Shown here one piece after another: positions 8,580 to 17,526 of a stretch of 64,000 nucleotides of DNA; position 1 is the stretch's first letter; each line of letters starts with the position of its first letter. Under the pieces are notes generated by a model, which was given only the letters and a program-made list of their open reading frames with translations, searched no databases and was not told where the DNA came from. The position numbers and the translations under genes are program-made. This DNA is from Methanocella_A sp963792125 (GTDB taxonomy: Archaea; Halobacteriota; Methanocellia; Methanocellales; Methanocellaceae), in assembly GCA_963792125.1 (NCBI GenBank), contig CAWBVA010000006.1:57146-121145 (forward strand). Reading direction: 5' to 3'.

Positions 8580-9222
8580 TTACATCACCCTGACGGCCGG
8601 GCCCATCGTCGTCTTCACGTAGATCGAGCTGATGTTGTACTTGCCCTTCTCGAGCCTTGTCTCAAGCCTCTTGATGATCGTGTCGATGTTCTCTGCGATC
8701 TCCTCGGCGGTCATCGTCTCCGTGCCAATGTGGGCATGGAACGTCATCCGGTCCTTGGAGCGCACTTTGATCGACTTCTTCTGCCTGTTGATCAGCGTGG
8801 TCACATCGGCCTGGGGCGGCAGCGGCGCGGGCATTTTACCCCGCGGGCCTAGCACCTGGCCTAACCTCTTACCGATCGTAGGCATGTAGGCTGTTTCAGC
8901 AATGAAGAAGCTGACCTCGCCTGCGAGCTTCTTAGCCCGAACCTTATCTGCCCCCAGCTTATCGATCTCTTCGGGCGGGAACACGTAGTCTGCGCCTGCC
9001 TTTCTCCGCATTGACCGCGACCTCACCCTTGGCGAACACGGCAACCTTCACAGGCTTGCCCAGTCCGCTCGGGAGGATGATGTCCTCGTCCACACGGTTT
9101 TTCGGCTGGCTCAGATCGATGTTCTTAAGGTTTATAGCAAGATCAACGCTCTCTGAAAAATTTCTTTTAGGCTTCCCTGCCAGTGCTTGCCTGACAGCTT
9201 CCACCGTTTCTTTTCTTGCCAT
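8580..9222 (-). CDS. rpl1: 50S ribosomal protein L1, interrupted by one frameshift
   Basis: L1-stalk protein that binds 23S rRNA and assists tRNA exit; in many archaea it also represses its own operon by binding the mRNA. The frame from ATG 9222 (MARKETVEAVRQALAGKPKRN ... VAVFAKGEVAVNAE) breaks at GAGAAAGG near 9004 and continues in another frame as KAGADYVFPPEEIDKL to VKTTMGPAVRVM. One extra A in an A-run explains it; 643 nt is 3n+1, and the joined length of about 213 aa is normal for the family. The MPxPKG-like rRNA-contact region is GPRGKMPAPLP. The gap to rpl11 is about 90 nt and could hold the leader target of L1 autoregulation, which I could not confirm. Confidence 0.93.
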
Positions 9223-9311
9223 TTAATACCTCCGTAGTCCACGACCTTTACGGTCTCCTACGACAGCTAAATTGTCGGATGCAGAACCTACTATGTTGAT
9301 TTATATAAACT

Positions 9312-9794
9312 TTAGTACGGCTGCGACAGTTTATCGTCGTATGTTCCTGCATTGATATCCGCGAAAATATCTTTAGGCTTCTTGCCCTCGACGGTTACGC
9401 CCAGGCTCACGCAGGTCCCGATAACTTCCTTGACGGCGTTCTTCAGGTTGTAGCTGAGCATGGCGCCCTTCTTCTGGTGGGCAACTCTGATAGCCTGATC
9501 GATGGTGAGATCCCCGACAAAGTTGGTGTTGGGTGTGCCGGAGCCCTTCTCGATCTTCAATTCCGCGAGCACTAATGCAGATGTTGGCGGCGTTCCGACT
9601 TCTACCGTGAACGTCTTGTTAGGGCCTACGATTACCTTGACCGGGACCGTCATACCGTTGTAGTCCTTGGTCTTAGTGTTGATCTCGTCGACCACTTTCT
9701 TAATGTTGATCCCGAGAGGACCTAGCGCCGGGCCCAACGGTGGGCCGGGGTTCGCTCTGCCTCCAGGAACCAGTACTTCAACTACATCTGCCAT
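9312..9794 (-). CDS. rpl11: 50S ribosomal protein L11
   Basis: 160 aa. It binds the GTPase-associated centre of 23S rRNA next to L10. The Pro/Gly-rich N-terminus, GGRANPGPPLGPALGPLG, is the factor-interacting domain. The C-terminal rRNA-binding domain follows, with GTPPTSALVL, and GTCVSLGVTVEGKKP at the end. Intact; ATG 9794 is the natural start. It heads the L11-L1-L10-L12 run and follows spt5 by 196 nt, a gap large enough for its own promoter. Confidence 0.97.
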   Translation of the reverse strand: MADVVEVLVPGGRANPGPPLGPALGPLGINIKKVVDEINTKTKDYNGMTVPVKVIVGPNKTFTVEVGTPPTSALVLAELKIEKGSGTPNTNFVGDLTIDQAIRVAHQKKGAMLSYNLKNAVKEVIGTCVSLGVTVEGKKPKDIFADINAGTYDDKLSQPY

Positions 9795-9990
9795 GGTTAT
9801 TCACCTGGAATTGTAGTACTGCATAATACAGAGATAATATTTAAACGTTACTGTATGCGGCCAGGATGTTGAGCGGCCCTGACCGGCGAACCTGTGCCCG
9901 TATATCCGCACGCGAGTGCGAACGGCCGTCGGACGACCATTTGAAAGCGTCCGCTACCTGTGAAACCGGAAATAATAAAAGAAAAAGAGA

Positions 9991-10491
9991 TTATCTCGTC
10001 GTGCCGCGCTCTTCCTTGCTCAGCACGCGGACGATATCGCCACGCACCGTAACAGGGATGGGCACCATCGCTTCCGACAGCTCGACGGTGATCTCTTCCT
10101 TCGCCTCGTCGATGCGCTTGACCCGGGCCTTCTCGCCCTTGAACGGGCCGGCGGTCAGCTCGACGATGTCGCCTTCCGAGATGCCAGTGACCGTGGGCTT
10201 GGGCGCCAGGAAATGCTGGACCTCTGCGATAGACGAAGCTCCCCGGACGACGGCCTTCGCGTGGGGGATGTTGGTGATCGCCTGCTCGACGATCTCCTGC
10301 ATGGGGGACTCGACCAGCACGTAGCCCTTTAGCTCTTCGGGGACGAGCACGGAACGTATGTCGAGCTGCTCCTTGCGTGTGACCATGGCGATCATGTTAG
10401 CCACGGACCGCTCCTGGTTCGCCGTGGTCTTCACGGCGAAGATAGCGGACTTCGGCGTTTCCTGTACTGCCTGCACTACTTCCTCTGCCAT
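9991..10491 (-). CDS. spt5: Transcription elongation factor Spt5 (NusG homologue)
   Basis: 166 aa. Binds the RNA polymerase clamp with Spt4 and raises processivity; also links transcription to translation. The NGN domain spans about 15-95 (IFAVKTTANQERSVANMIA, VLVPEELKGYVLVE) and the KOW domain about 105-160 (ISEGDIVELTAGPFKGEKARV). It is slightly longer than the usual 145-155 aa because of an N-terminal extension of about 15 residues. It follows secE with a 12-nt gap, the common archaeal order. Confidence 0.95.
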   Translation of the reverse strand: MAEEVVQAVQETPKSAIFAVKTTANQERSVANMIAMVTRKEQLDIRSVLVPEELKGYVLVESPMQEIVEQAITNIPHAKAVVRGASSIAEVQHFLAPKPTVTGISEGDIVELTAGPFKGEKARVKRIDEAKEEITVELSEAMVPIPVTVRGDIVRVLSKEERGTTR

Positions 10492-10503
10492 TGCTTTCCC
10501 CTT

Positions 10504-10719
10504 TTAGTGAATGAACATCTTCAGAAACGGTACCATGATGAGGTAGATGACGAACCCTATGATGCCGATCAGCAGGATGCCTGCGCCGGCGACCTTGGAG
10601 ATAGTAAGAAACTCCTCATTGCTCGGCTTGCGTGTCAGCTTTAAGATCCGTACGTACTGTCTGAAGCTGTTGGCTATGCCATCTATCGATAATCCTCTTG
10701 CGTTTGCCTTCTCTGCCAC
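10504..10719 (-). CDS. secE: Protein translocase subunit SecE (Sec61 gamma)
   Basis: 71 aa. Small subunit of the SecYE-beta channel in the cytoplasmic membrane. It has a short amphipathic N-terminal part with the conserved FRQYVRILKLTRKPSNEEF segment, then a single transmembrane helix (about 43-66, GAGILLIGIIGFVIYLIMV). It sits between the ftsZ ORF (about 85 nt upstream) and spt5, as in many euryarchaea. Confidence 0.94.
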   Translation of the reverse strand: MAEKANARGLSIDGIANSFRQYVRILKLTRKPSNEEFLTISKVAGAGILLIGIIGFVIYLIMVPFLKMFIH

Positions 10720-10805
10720 TGTGAATCTCCGTCCTTTAAATGAATATAAAGAAAAGACGCTTCAGTTAAGCATGTTCATGCTCATAAAGTTTTCGGGCAC
10801 AGAAC

Positions 10806-13394
10806 TCACGAAATGAAGTCTATGCCGAACTTCTGCGTCTTTGCCTGCCTGTGCTCCTGTGGCACAGGTTCTTCCTTCCCTAATATCTGCGGCGACGATA
10901 CGCCTGTGATGATCACCATCGTCCGGATGGTGTCTTCCAGGTCCGAGTCGATGTGCGCGCCCCAGATCAGCCTCGCGTCCGGGTCTATGGTGTTGTAGAC
11001 ATGCTCGACCACGCTCTCGGCCTCGCTGATGCTCATGTCGCTGCCGCCGGTCACGTTGACGATGGCCGCCTTCGCGCCATTGATGTTCACGTCGAGCAGC
11101 GGGCTTTCCAGCGCCGCCTTGACCGACTCTAAGGCACGGCCTTCGCCCTTGCCCTCGCCGAGCCCGATCATCGCCACGCCGCCGTTGGACATGACGGTGC
11201 GGATGTCCGCGAAGTCGAGGTTGACCAGCCCGGGCTTGGTGACCAGCTCAGTGATGCCTTTTACCGCGTGGGCCAGCACCTCGTCCGAGACCTTGAACGC
11301 TTTCTGCAGCGGCAGGTCCGGGACGACTTCGAGCAGCTTGTCGTTCGGGACGACGATGACCGTGTCCGACGACTCCCGGAGCTTCGCCAGGCCCCATTCC
11401 GCGTTCCGCTTCCGCACGGCGCCCTCTACCTTGAACGGTGTGGTGACGACCGCGATGGTCAGCGCGCCCTTCTCTTTCGCCGTCTGCGCCACGACCGGGG
11501 CCGAGCCTGTGCCCGTGCCGCCGCCGAGGCCGCATGTGATGAATACCATGTCGGCGGTGCTCAGCGCCGCCTTGATCTCGTTGAGGCTCTCCTTCGCCGC
11601 ACCCTCGCCCATCTCTGGCAGGCTGCCTGCGCCGAAGCCTTTCGTCAGCTTTTTGCCTATAAGGAATTTCTTGTCGGCCTTGGTATGCAGCAGGTGCTGC
11701 GCGTCCGTGTTCATCGCGTACAGCCGGGCGCCCGTGATGCCTTCGAGCGCCATGCGCCCGACGGTGTTGGAGCCGCCTCCGCCGCATCCGACGACGAGCA
11801 CATTGGTCTTCAGCTCCTGCATGACCCGCATGATGTCTTCGTCGGTGTCGCCTACGTCGGCCGGCTCTGCGGCCGGTCCCTCGGCATCGATGATACTGGC
11901 TTTTACCTCTTCGCTGTCGATGATCTCGCCTTTTTTATCGAGAATTTTTGCCGTTTTAGCAGTAGTGTTAAATATACCGGGTTCCATTGGCCCATCCCCT
12001 TTACCACTATTGTAGCAATAGTTATTTAATTTTATTCGTGTGGTGGATTCGGAAAAAACCATTCTGGACGTGATTTCCGCGCCCTTTATGAGGACGGTCT
12101 CGCCGCGTGCCAGCCGCCCGAACTCAGGGCCCTCGGCAACGCCCAGCGATTTAGCCTTCTGCGGGTCGAACCGGCGCTCGATCACATACAGCATCTCTTC
12201 CCGCGGGTCGTATTTGACCTCGGCCTTTTTACGCACTATCTCGATGAGGCCGTGTGTAAGCCGCTGGAAGACATCGTGCAGCGCCTTTGCGTCCAGGCCT
12301 GCAAACTGTGGCGCCGGACAGCCTGAGACGTCCAGGAAATAGATGACCGGCTCTTCGCAGAACAGGCTCACTGCTGCCGCCCGGTCGGCCTTGCACGCCA
12401 TGCCCAGCAGCTTCTCGTCGACCTCCGCCACTGTCCCGAAGGGGCAGGCGTTGCAGCGGTGCGGCCCGCACTCCGGCAGTAATGAACGGAAACTCTTAGT
12501 GACCTGCGGCCGGGAAAGCCCTCTGGCGGCCATCAGGTCCCAGAGCCGCTGGCACTTCAGCACCGGGTTGAGCGCCACATCCCTGATGTAAGACTCAGTA
12601 TGGGTCTCGCAGCCCAGCGATGCCAGCATATCATCTACTCGCTTCCGCTGATCGACCGGGATGGACTTCCGGTCGACGTAGGCCAGCTTCGTGCCCGAAC
12701 GCTCGAAGGCCATCCGGAGAAGCGGCTCGTCAAGCAGCGGAACGGCATGGTCAGCTATGATGTGCCCGAAGGCCGCGTTCACGTCGAAGGACAGCGCAGT
12801 CTCCCGTGGCGCATAGTGGTTGCCGCCTATGCCGACGTAGATTTCGGCGTCCGGGTCTTCCCGCACCTTCAGGATGGCCTTCGCGACCAGCTCGCCGGCA
12901 GCCCTGTCACGCCATTCGACCTCAGTGCTGCCGATCTCGACGTATACTGAAGGCGTCAGGATGTCCGACGGCCCGTGATGCGTCGCTTCGTAAGATACGG
13001 TATAAGATGTCACCGACGCTTTCATACCCTTTAGCAGTGACAGCGCGATCCGCGGTGCAGCGGTCGCCAGCTCCTTCGGGCGGCCGCCGAACTTGCCCTC
13101 CCCGAAGTTGCCTGTGTGGTGCACCGTCAGCGTCTTCCGGCCGTCCTTGCTCCGGTGCTTCGACGCGAAAATGAGCTTCTCCGGCTTATGCCCTGCCGCC
13201 TCCAGCGCCCGGTCGATGCCGTCCTGGAAGACGTGATAGTCGTCGATCTCGGCCAGCTCGAAGTCACCGTGCCGCCAGATGCGGAACTTCCCCTCGCCCT
13301 GCACCTTCTCCCAGAAGGCCAGCCGGAACAGGCAGTCCCGGATGTTGACGCTGGCGAAGTCCATGGTCGAGACGATAACGGTAAAGCGCGCCAT
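10806..13394 (-). CDS. dtdA-ftsZ: D-aminoacyl-tRNA deacylase (DtdA) joined in frame to a second FtsZ
   Basis: The ORF is 862 codons with two complete proteins. Residues 1 to about 460 are DtdA (GEK1 type), which hydrolyses D-aminoacyl-tRNAs: VHHTGNFGEGKFGG, EATHHGPSD, GIGGNHYAPRE and HIIADHAVPL are its conserved metal/substrate motifs. A C-terminal extension has a Cys cluster (CGPHRCNACPFG). From Met at 11987 to the end (393 aa) is FtsZ: VVGCGGGGSNTVGRM, CGLGGGTGTGSAPVV, TTPFKVEGAVRKR. The join is suspicious. The bridging codons (12000-12045) are AT-rich like an intergenic spacer, and AGGGGATGG stands before ATG 11987. The other two frames stop within the spacer, and an A6 run at 12053-12058 could hide an indel. 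I think these are two genes: ftsZ at 10806-11987 and dtdA at about 12000-13394. A TATA-like TTTATAATA about 25 nt before ATG 13394 suggests a leaderless mRNA. Confidence 0.9.
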   Translation of the reverse strand: MARFTVIVSTMDFASVNIRDCLFRLAFWEKVQGEGKFRIWRHGDFELAEIDDYHVFQDGIDRALEAAGHKPEKLIFASKHRSKDGRKTLTVHHTGNFGEGKFGGRPKELATAAPRIALSLLKGMKASVTSYTVSYEATHHGPSDILTPSVYVEIGSTEVEWRDRAAGELVAKAILKVREDPDAEIYVGIGGNHYAPRETALSFDVNAAFGHIIADHAVPLLDEPLLRMAFERSGTKLAYVDRKSIPVDQRKRVDDMLASLGCETHTESYIRDVALNPVLKCQRLWDLMAARGLSRPQVTKSFRSLLPECGPHRCNACPFGTVAEVDEKLLGMACKADRAAAVSLFCEEPVIYFLDVSGCPAPQFAGLDAKALHDVFQRLTHGLIEIVRKKAEVKYDPREEMLYVIERRFDPQKAKSLGVAEGPEFGRLARGETVLIKGAEITSRMVFSESTTRIKLNNYCYNSGKGDGPMEPGIFNTTAKTAKILDKKGEIIDSEEVKASIIDAEGPAAEPADVGDTDEDIMRVMQELKTNVLVVGCGGGGSNTVGRMALEGITGARLYAMNTDAQHLLHTKADKKFLIGKKLTKGFGAGSLPEMGEGAAKESLNEIKAALSTADMVFITCGLGGGTGTGSAPVVAQTAKEKGALTIAVVTTPFKVEGAVRKRNAEWGLAKLRESSDTVIVVPNDKLLEVVPDLPLQKAFKVSDEVLAHAVKGITELVTKPGLVNLDFADIRTVMSNGGVAMIGLGEGKGEGRALESVKAALESPLLDVNINGAKAAIVNVTGGSDMSISEAESVVEHVYNTIDPDARLIWGAHIDSDLEDTIRTMVIITGVSSPQILGKEEPVPQEHRQAKTQKFGIDFIS
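11985..12000 (-). promoter_or_regulatory. Internal ribosome-binding site and start of ftsZ inside the fused ORF
   Basis: On the minus strand AGGGGATGGGCCA precedes ATG (11987-11985), which starts MEPGIFNTTAKT. This supports separate initiation of the FtsZ part even if the upstream frame runs through. Confidence 0.6.
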
Positions 13395-13771
13395 TTGTAC
13401 GTTAATTGGACCGGGTATTATAAATTCTATATGGTCTGCTATTTACGGGTAAATCTCGAATATATTGGCCATATTAACTAAATGCAATACCATTACTGCT
13501 CTACCTCATCTGAAGTCAATCATGAAATGCATCTCTTTAAAAAACGGAGAAAAACCAGGAAAGCTGATACAATTCCTCTACTAGTGCTGGCAGCAGTGCT
13601 GGCAGCCACCGAAATAACACAAAATATAAACAATGAATAGCCTGCCAATCACCCCGATTTCCATTGCTGAGCTATCATATTCTAAAAGGCATTGAGTAGC
13701 TGGTTCGTCGTTATATCAATCGCTGTGCTTGCTTTGAAAAATCATGACTATCAGCCAGTACTATCCATTTA
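13395..13771. other. Intergenic region upstream of dtdA
   Basis: The first 60 bases carry the dtdA promoter (TATA-like element at about 13416-13425). The rest, up to the inverted-repeat element, shows no convincing gene. Confidence 0.4.
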
Positions 13772-14382
13772 AATCGCGGTGCGACGCCCATGCTGGCTTC
13801 GCTGCATGGGCTACTCCGGGTTTTTCAGGTGCTCCGCCGTCCGGGCCGCGCTCGCACCCTCGCGACAGGACACGGCTGGCCTGCGCTTCGCTCGGCTGCG
13901 CCAGCTTCACATCGCTTCGCAAGCGCTAAGCAACGCTGCGCCTGCGGGCTCGCGTTCATTGCCCGGCCGCCTCCGCACCCCTCGCACAGCTACGCGTGCG
14001 AGGGGCCTGCGGCCAGAAAAACGCTCCGCGGACCGCAAAGCAGCAAAGACAACGCATACCAGGACTAGTATTGGATCGATGCCAGTGCTATTATGGTATG
14101 GGTAGTGTTTACTATCGGTAAGGGTAGCATTGCTTCTCCGCGGAAGGCGGAGGGTTCCCTCGGCTTGCCCCAGCACGCGTAGCTGTGCGAGGGGTGCGGA
14201 GGTGGCGGGTGTGAAAAACGCTGCCCAGCGAGGCGCGTTTTTCAGGGCTTGCAAAGGAGACTCTTCGAGCCATAGCGAGAAGTGTCGACGAAGGTGCGAG
14301 CCCGACTCCCGACACCGGAGCACCGTAAAAACCCGGAGTAGCACATGCAGCGATCAGCGCGCATGGGCGTCGCACCGCGATT
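13772..14382. repeat. Long GC-rich inverted-repeat element, copy A
   Basis: A 611-bp element whose right end is the inverted complement of its left end. The left end reads AATCGCGGTGCGACGCCCAT and the right end ATGGGCGTCGCACCGCGATT; both then continue with the same ATGGGCTACTCCGGG / CCCGGAGTAG words, slightly diverged. Both arms of about 300 bp share CCTCCGCACCCCTCGCACAG and GCTACGCGTGC in opposite orientation and meet at a central near-palindrome around CTAGTATTGGATCGATGCC. Many internal short hairpins are visible. Reading frames through it differ between copies, and I do not consider it coding. Copy B is at 61986-62575 in the same orientation, roughly 85-90% alike by eye. No clear target-site duplication is visible. 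Confidence 0.9.
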
Positions 14383-14526
14383 AGTAAGGAGAGTATCTGA
14401 TATAGGTCAGCATGCGTTCTTACAAGAAACAAACAGGGGCTCCAGACCATGAAGAATAAAAGATGTTAGTGTAAACGTTTTCCCAGAATAATTAATACGC
14501 TATGAGACTAATTTTTACTAGTTACT

Positions 14527-15219
14527 ATGGCAGTTACTGAGAAGGCCCCGGGAAAAGCCACTGATAAGACAAAAGCGGTCAGGCTCATCATGTACCTCGC
14601 GACGCAGACAGATTACGTCTCGGTCCACGACATCCACAAGGACCCGCTGTCCGGCTTCACCGACCACGAGGAGATCAAGACGGCGCTGCGGGCGGCATGC
14701 GACGTGATCGACGTGGACTCGCAGCAGGGGACGGTTTCCCTGTACAGGCTGCCACGGACGCTTGAGGGGTACCGGGACGTGTTCGCGTTCGTCCGGGACT
14801 CGGAGGACGTGTACAACTTCCTGCTGTCCAACTACTCCCACGCGATGGTGAACGATCTGTTCATCCGGGACGCGCTGGTCCGCTGGGGGCAGACGCCTTA
14901 CTACGAGAGCATCGCCGCGCAATACCCCGCGGGGCAGATGAAGCCCGGGGAAGCCCTGGTCACGATGCTGGCCCAGCAGCCGGGGTTCGCCGCGCTGGCG
15001 GCCATGTCCAGCGTCTCGCCGGCGGTCGCCGAGAAGATCCTGTTCCCGGAAAAGCTGTCCAGGTACGAGCTCACCCACCCGAAGATCGCGCTCGACCTGA
15101 CCTTCACGGCCGACATGGTCAAGAGAGCGCCGCCAGGCACGGTGCTGTCAGTCAAGTATGAGGTCATCGCGCAGGGCATGATCAACATGGAAATGCGCGG
15201 CGGCACTGGCATCCCTTAA
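14527..15219 (+). CDS. Conserved-looking hypothetical protein, possible N-terminal winged helix
   Basis: 230 aa, soluble, no signal peptide or membrane segment. I do not recognise the family. Residues about 15-75 (AVRLIMYLATQTDYVSVHDI ... TALRAACDVI) could be a small helix-turn-helix-like fold followed by a strand pair (GTVSLYRLP). The remainder is mixed, ending with a Met/Gly-rich tail. Codon use is high-GC at third positions like its neighbours, so it is a real gene. No Shine-Dalgarno site is seen before ATG 14527, which suggests a leaderless transcript. It stands alone between repeat copy A and the foldable element at 15229. Confidence 0.7.
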   Translation: MAVTEKAPGKATDKTKAVRLIMYLATQTDYVSVHDIHKDPLSGFTDHEEIKTALRAACDVIDVDSQQGTVSLYRLPRTLEGYRDVFAFVRDSEDVYNFLLSNYSHAMVNDLFIRDALVRWGQTPYYESIAAQYPAGQMKPGEALVTMLAQQPGFAALAAMSSVSPAVAEKILFPEKLSRYELTHPKIALDLTFTADMVKRAPPGTVLSVKYEVIAQGMINMEMRGGTGIP

Positions 15220-15228
15220 CTGATGACA

Positions 15229-15292
15229 ATTATAGTCATTCCTGTAACTTTTTGTACAGGCTGAGAAGGCATCAGACACAAATGACTATAAT
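15229..15292. ncRNA. Compact foldable element (three-way junction) downstream of 14527 gene
   Basis: All 64 bases can be placed in a simple fold. An outer 12-bp perfect stem, ATTATAGTCATT (15229-15240) with AATGACTATAAT (15281-15292), encloses two hairpins: CCTGTA-actttttg-TACAGG (15241-15260) and CTGA-gaaggca-TCAG (15261-15275). It begins 9 nt after a stop codon, so it may be a 3' processing or termination structure, or a small RNA. A diverged relative of the loop sequence (GTAACTTTTT.TACA.GCTGA.AAGGCAT) occurs at about 59970-60008. The family is unknown. Confidence 0.45.
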
Positions 15293-15394
15293 CAGGCGAG
15301 ATGCTCCGGGCTGGTCACGTGCGCGCGCGAGCGGCCGCCAGTTGAAGCAACCCAGACCATTACGAGATAGACTAAAACAAAAGAAAAAATGTTC

Positions 15395-16063
15395 TTATTT
15401 CTTAAAGTACAGCGAGAATCCCGTCTCGTCCCGGGTTGCCTTGTAGTCCGTGATCCCTGCACGCCTGAGGCATTCGAGGATGGCGCCATCATCCATCTTT
15501 TTCCATGGCGGGCGATTCGTCCTGCCCTTCGCGATATCACGCTGTCGCATCTGCTCTCCAATCTTTTCTTTCAAAGGTGTCGGTCCCAGGCCGATGCCTA
15601 AATAGGCCCTGCCCCGGGTTTCAGGACTCGCAGAATTTCCGTGAAAGCTGCCCCGAAGTCTCCCCAGGCAAACATGGAGCCCCGGCTGACGCACAGGTCG
15701 ACAAAATTATCAGGCAACGGCATATGCTTTGACATCGCCTACCAGGGGTGTGACCCGCCCGACCATCCCGGCGTTCTCCACGTTGCGCCAGGCGATCGGG
15801 TAAATCTGTACGGCAATATCGACTGCATATACCTTCATTCGGGTATGGCGCGCCATCTCGATAGCGAGGTATGCGGGACCGCTCCCGGCCTCGATACATA
15901 TCTCGCCCTCGTCGCCGCAGACTTCGATGGTTTTAGCGGCGATTGGCGGGTAGATCGGGGCGAAGATGGTCCGGGCCACCTCGTCATAATCGAGCGCCCC
16001 GGCTTCGTCGAACTCTCCGAAACCACCGGCATCCGGTTTGTCAGTAATAGTGAGCATCTCCAT
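15395..16063 (-). CDS. Class I SAM-dependent methyltransferase, two compensating frameshifts
   Basis: From ATG 16063 the frame reads MEMLTITDKPDAGGFGEFDE, then the SAM-binding motif CIEAGSGPAYLAIEMAR and YAVDIA (post-II acidic Asp), ending at VGDVKA. It continues in a second frame as PLPDNFVDLCVSRGSMF and TEILRVLKPGG (motif for a class I fold), then in the first frame as RAYLGIGLGPTPL to SLYFKK. The breaks are near 15717 (one extra base) and near 15617 (one G missing from a G-run). The full span of 669 nt equals 223 codons, consistent with +1/-1 sequence errors. The substrate is unknown. It is divergent from the ABC importer operon at 16337, which suggests a link to corrinoid or metal metabolism; that link is inference. 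Confidence 0.8.
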
Positions 16064-16336
16064 ACCTGTTTCACAGGTGCAAGCAATGTATGTAACTATA
16101 GTTAATAAAGTTTAACATTTGCAGATACAGCCACTGAGACACTACAGGAATTACATTGTTATTTAATACTGGCAGGCCCGGGAGGCTGCATACTGTACAA
16201 GGACGAGTATGGCGTGAATTTCATTATGGAGCAACAAATAAACATGCCTTGATTGTCAATCGTCAGCATTAAATATGTAACTGGTATAACTGTAATTACA
16301 AAAATATAGTAACTATAATCAGTTACGGTGGTATTT

Positions 16337-17505
16337 ATGAAAAGGGGTCTTTTTATCGTAATGGTAGCAATATGTCTGGTATCGTTGTTAGCTGCAGGCT
16401 GTACCCAGCCCACGCAAGGCGGGAACGAAACGGCCACGCCCACGGCTGCGCCGGCATCGGGGCCGCGGACGATCACTGATCTTAACGGCAACATGGTGAC
16501 ACTGCCCGAAAATATCGACAGTGTAGCCGTTCTCACGTCTCCGCCGGTGCAGATTATGTACGTCCTCGGAGCACAGGATAAGCTTTCAGTAGTCACACAG
16601 CAAACGCAAAAGGCGCGTCATGCTGCTAGAAGATAGACCACGAGGGTAAAAGATATGCCCGCGCCCCAGGGCAGGTGAAGTAAATCTTAGAGGAACTGCT
16701 CAAGGGCAACCCCGACATTTGCATGGGCGGCTCGACAGACATGGCCGGCATCCGCAAGAACACAAACCTTACGGCTATCGACGTGATCTCGAACAATGAC
16801 AGCTCGACCACGAAGTCCATCGAGAAACAGGTACTGTTCATGGGCAGTATCCTCGGCAAGGAAGACCGGGCAAACAAGTATGTGAACTACACCGAGGGCA
16901 AGCTCGACCTGCTCAAGCAAAAGACTTCGCAGATCCCCGAGAGCCAGCGCCTGAAGGTATTCCTGGGGCTCACGGTAAACAAACTGAACACCTACGGCGG
17001 CCTGTCATATATGCAGGAAAGGATCGAGTCGGCAGGACTTATCAACTCCGCGAAGGACCTGGCCCCGCTGACGGGACAATACAGCAGCGGCTACCAGGAG
17101 GTCTCCCTTGAGACGGTGAACCTGTGGAACCCTGACATTATCATCATCGACGACGGCATGCCCGACGACCTGTACAATAACCCGCAGTGGGCCAACATCA
17201 ATGCGGTGAAGAACCACCGGGTGTACCGGATGCCGACGGGCATCTTCATCTGGAGCAGGCCGACCGCCGAGTCAGCCGTGCTGCTCCCCGAGTGGCTGGC
17301 GATTACCGCCTACCCGGACCAGTTCGCCGACATAAACATGACTAATGAGGTCAGGAATTTCTACGCAGAAATATTCAGGTATAACCTCACCGACCAGGAC
17401 ATCAGCGACATCCTGAACCCGAAGGGTAACTATATGCAGGGCGGAACGGGTACCGGCACAGGCAGCGGCACCGGCACGGGTACGGGCAACAGCACATCGA
17501 AATAG
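16337..17505 (+). CDS. ABC transporter substrate-binding lipoprotein (Fe/corrinoid type), reading frame broken
   Basis: The first piece runs from ATG 16337 (GGTGGT ribosome-binding site 4 nt upstream). It has a lipoprotein signal with lipobox LLAAGC, then RTITDLNGNMVTLPENIDSV, the start of a BtuF/FecB-type periplasmic-binding fold. The frame is lost near 16610. Fragments VKDMPAP, VNL and EELLKGNPDICMGGS in different frames lead into the second piece, which is open to 17505 (TDMAGIRKNTNL ... DIIIIDDGMPDDLYNNPQW ... GIFIWSRPTAESAVLLPEW). At least two indels lie in 16610-16700. The tail is Gly-Thr repeats. The length of about 389 codons is normal. It leads an operon with DUF364, permease and ATPase genes, all intact, so either the break is a sequence error or the importer has lost its receptor. 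Confidence 0.8.
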
Positions 17506-17526
17506 GCAGCCGGAGGGGATGGACGA

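Noticed and set aside
13779..14450. Overlapping ORFs of 60-145 codons inside inverted-repeat copy A (and the like in copy B)
   Set aside because: Open frames arise on both strands from high GC and symmetry, they differ between copies, and none has a ribosome-binding site or a conserved product.
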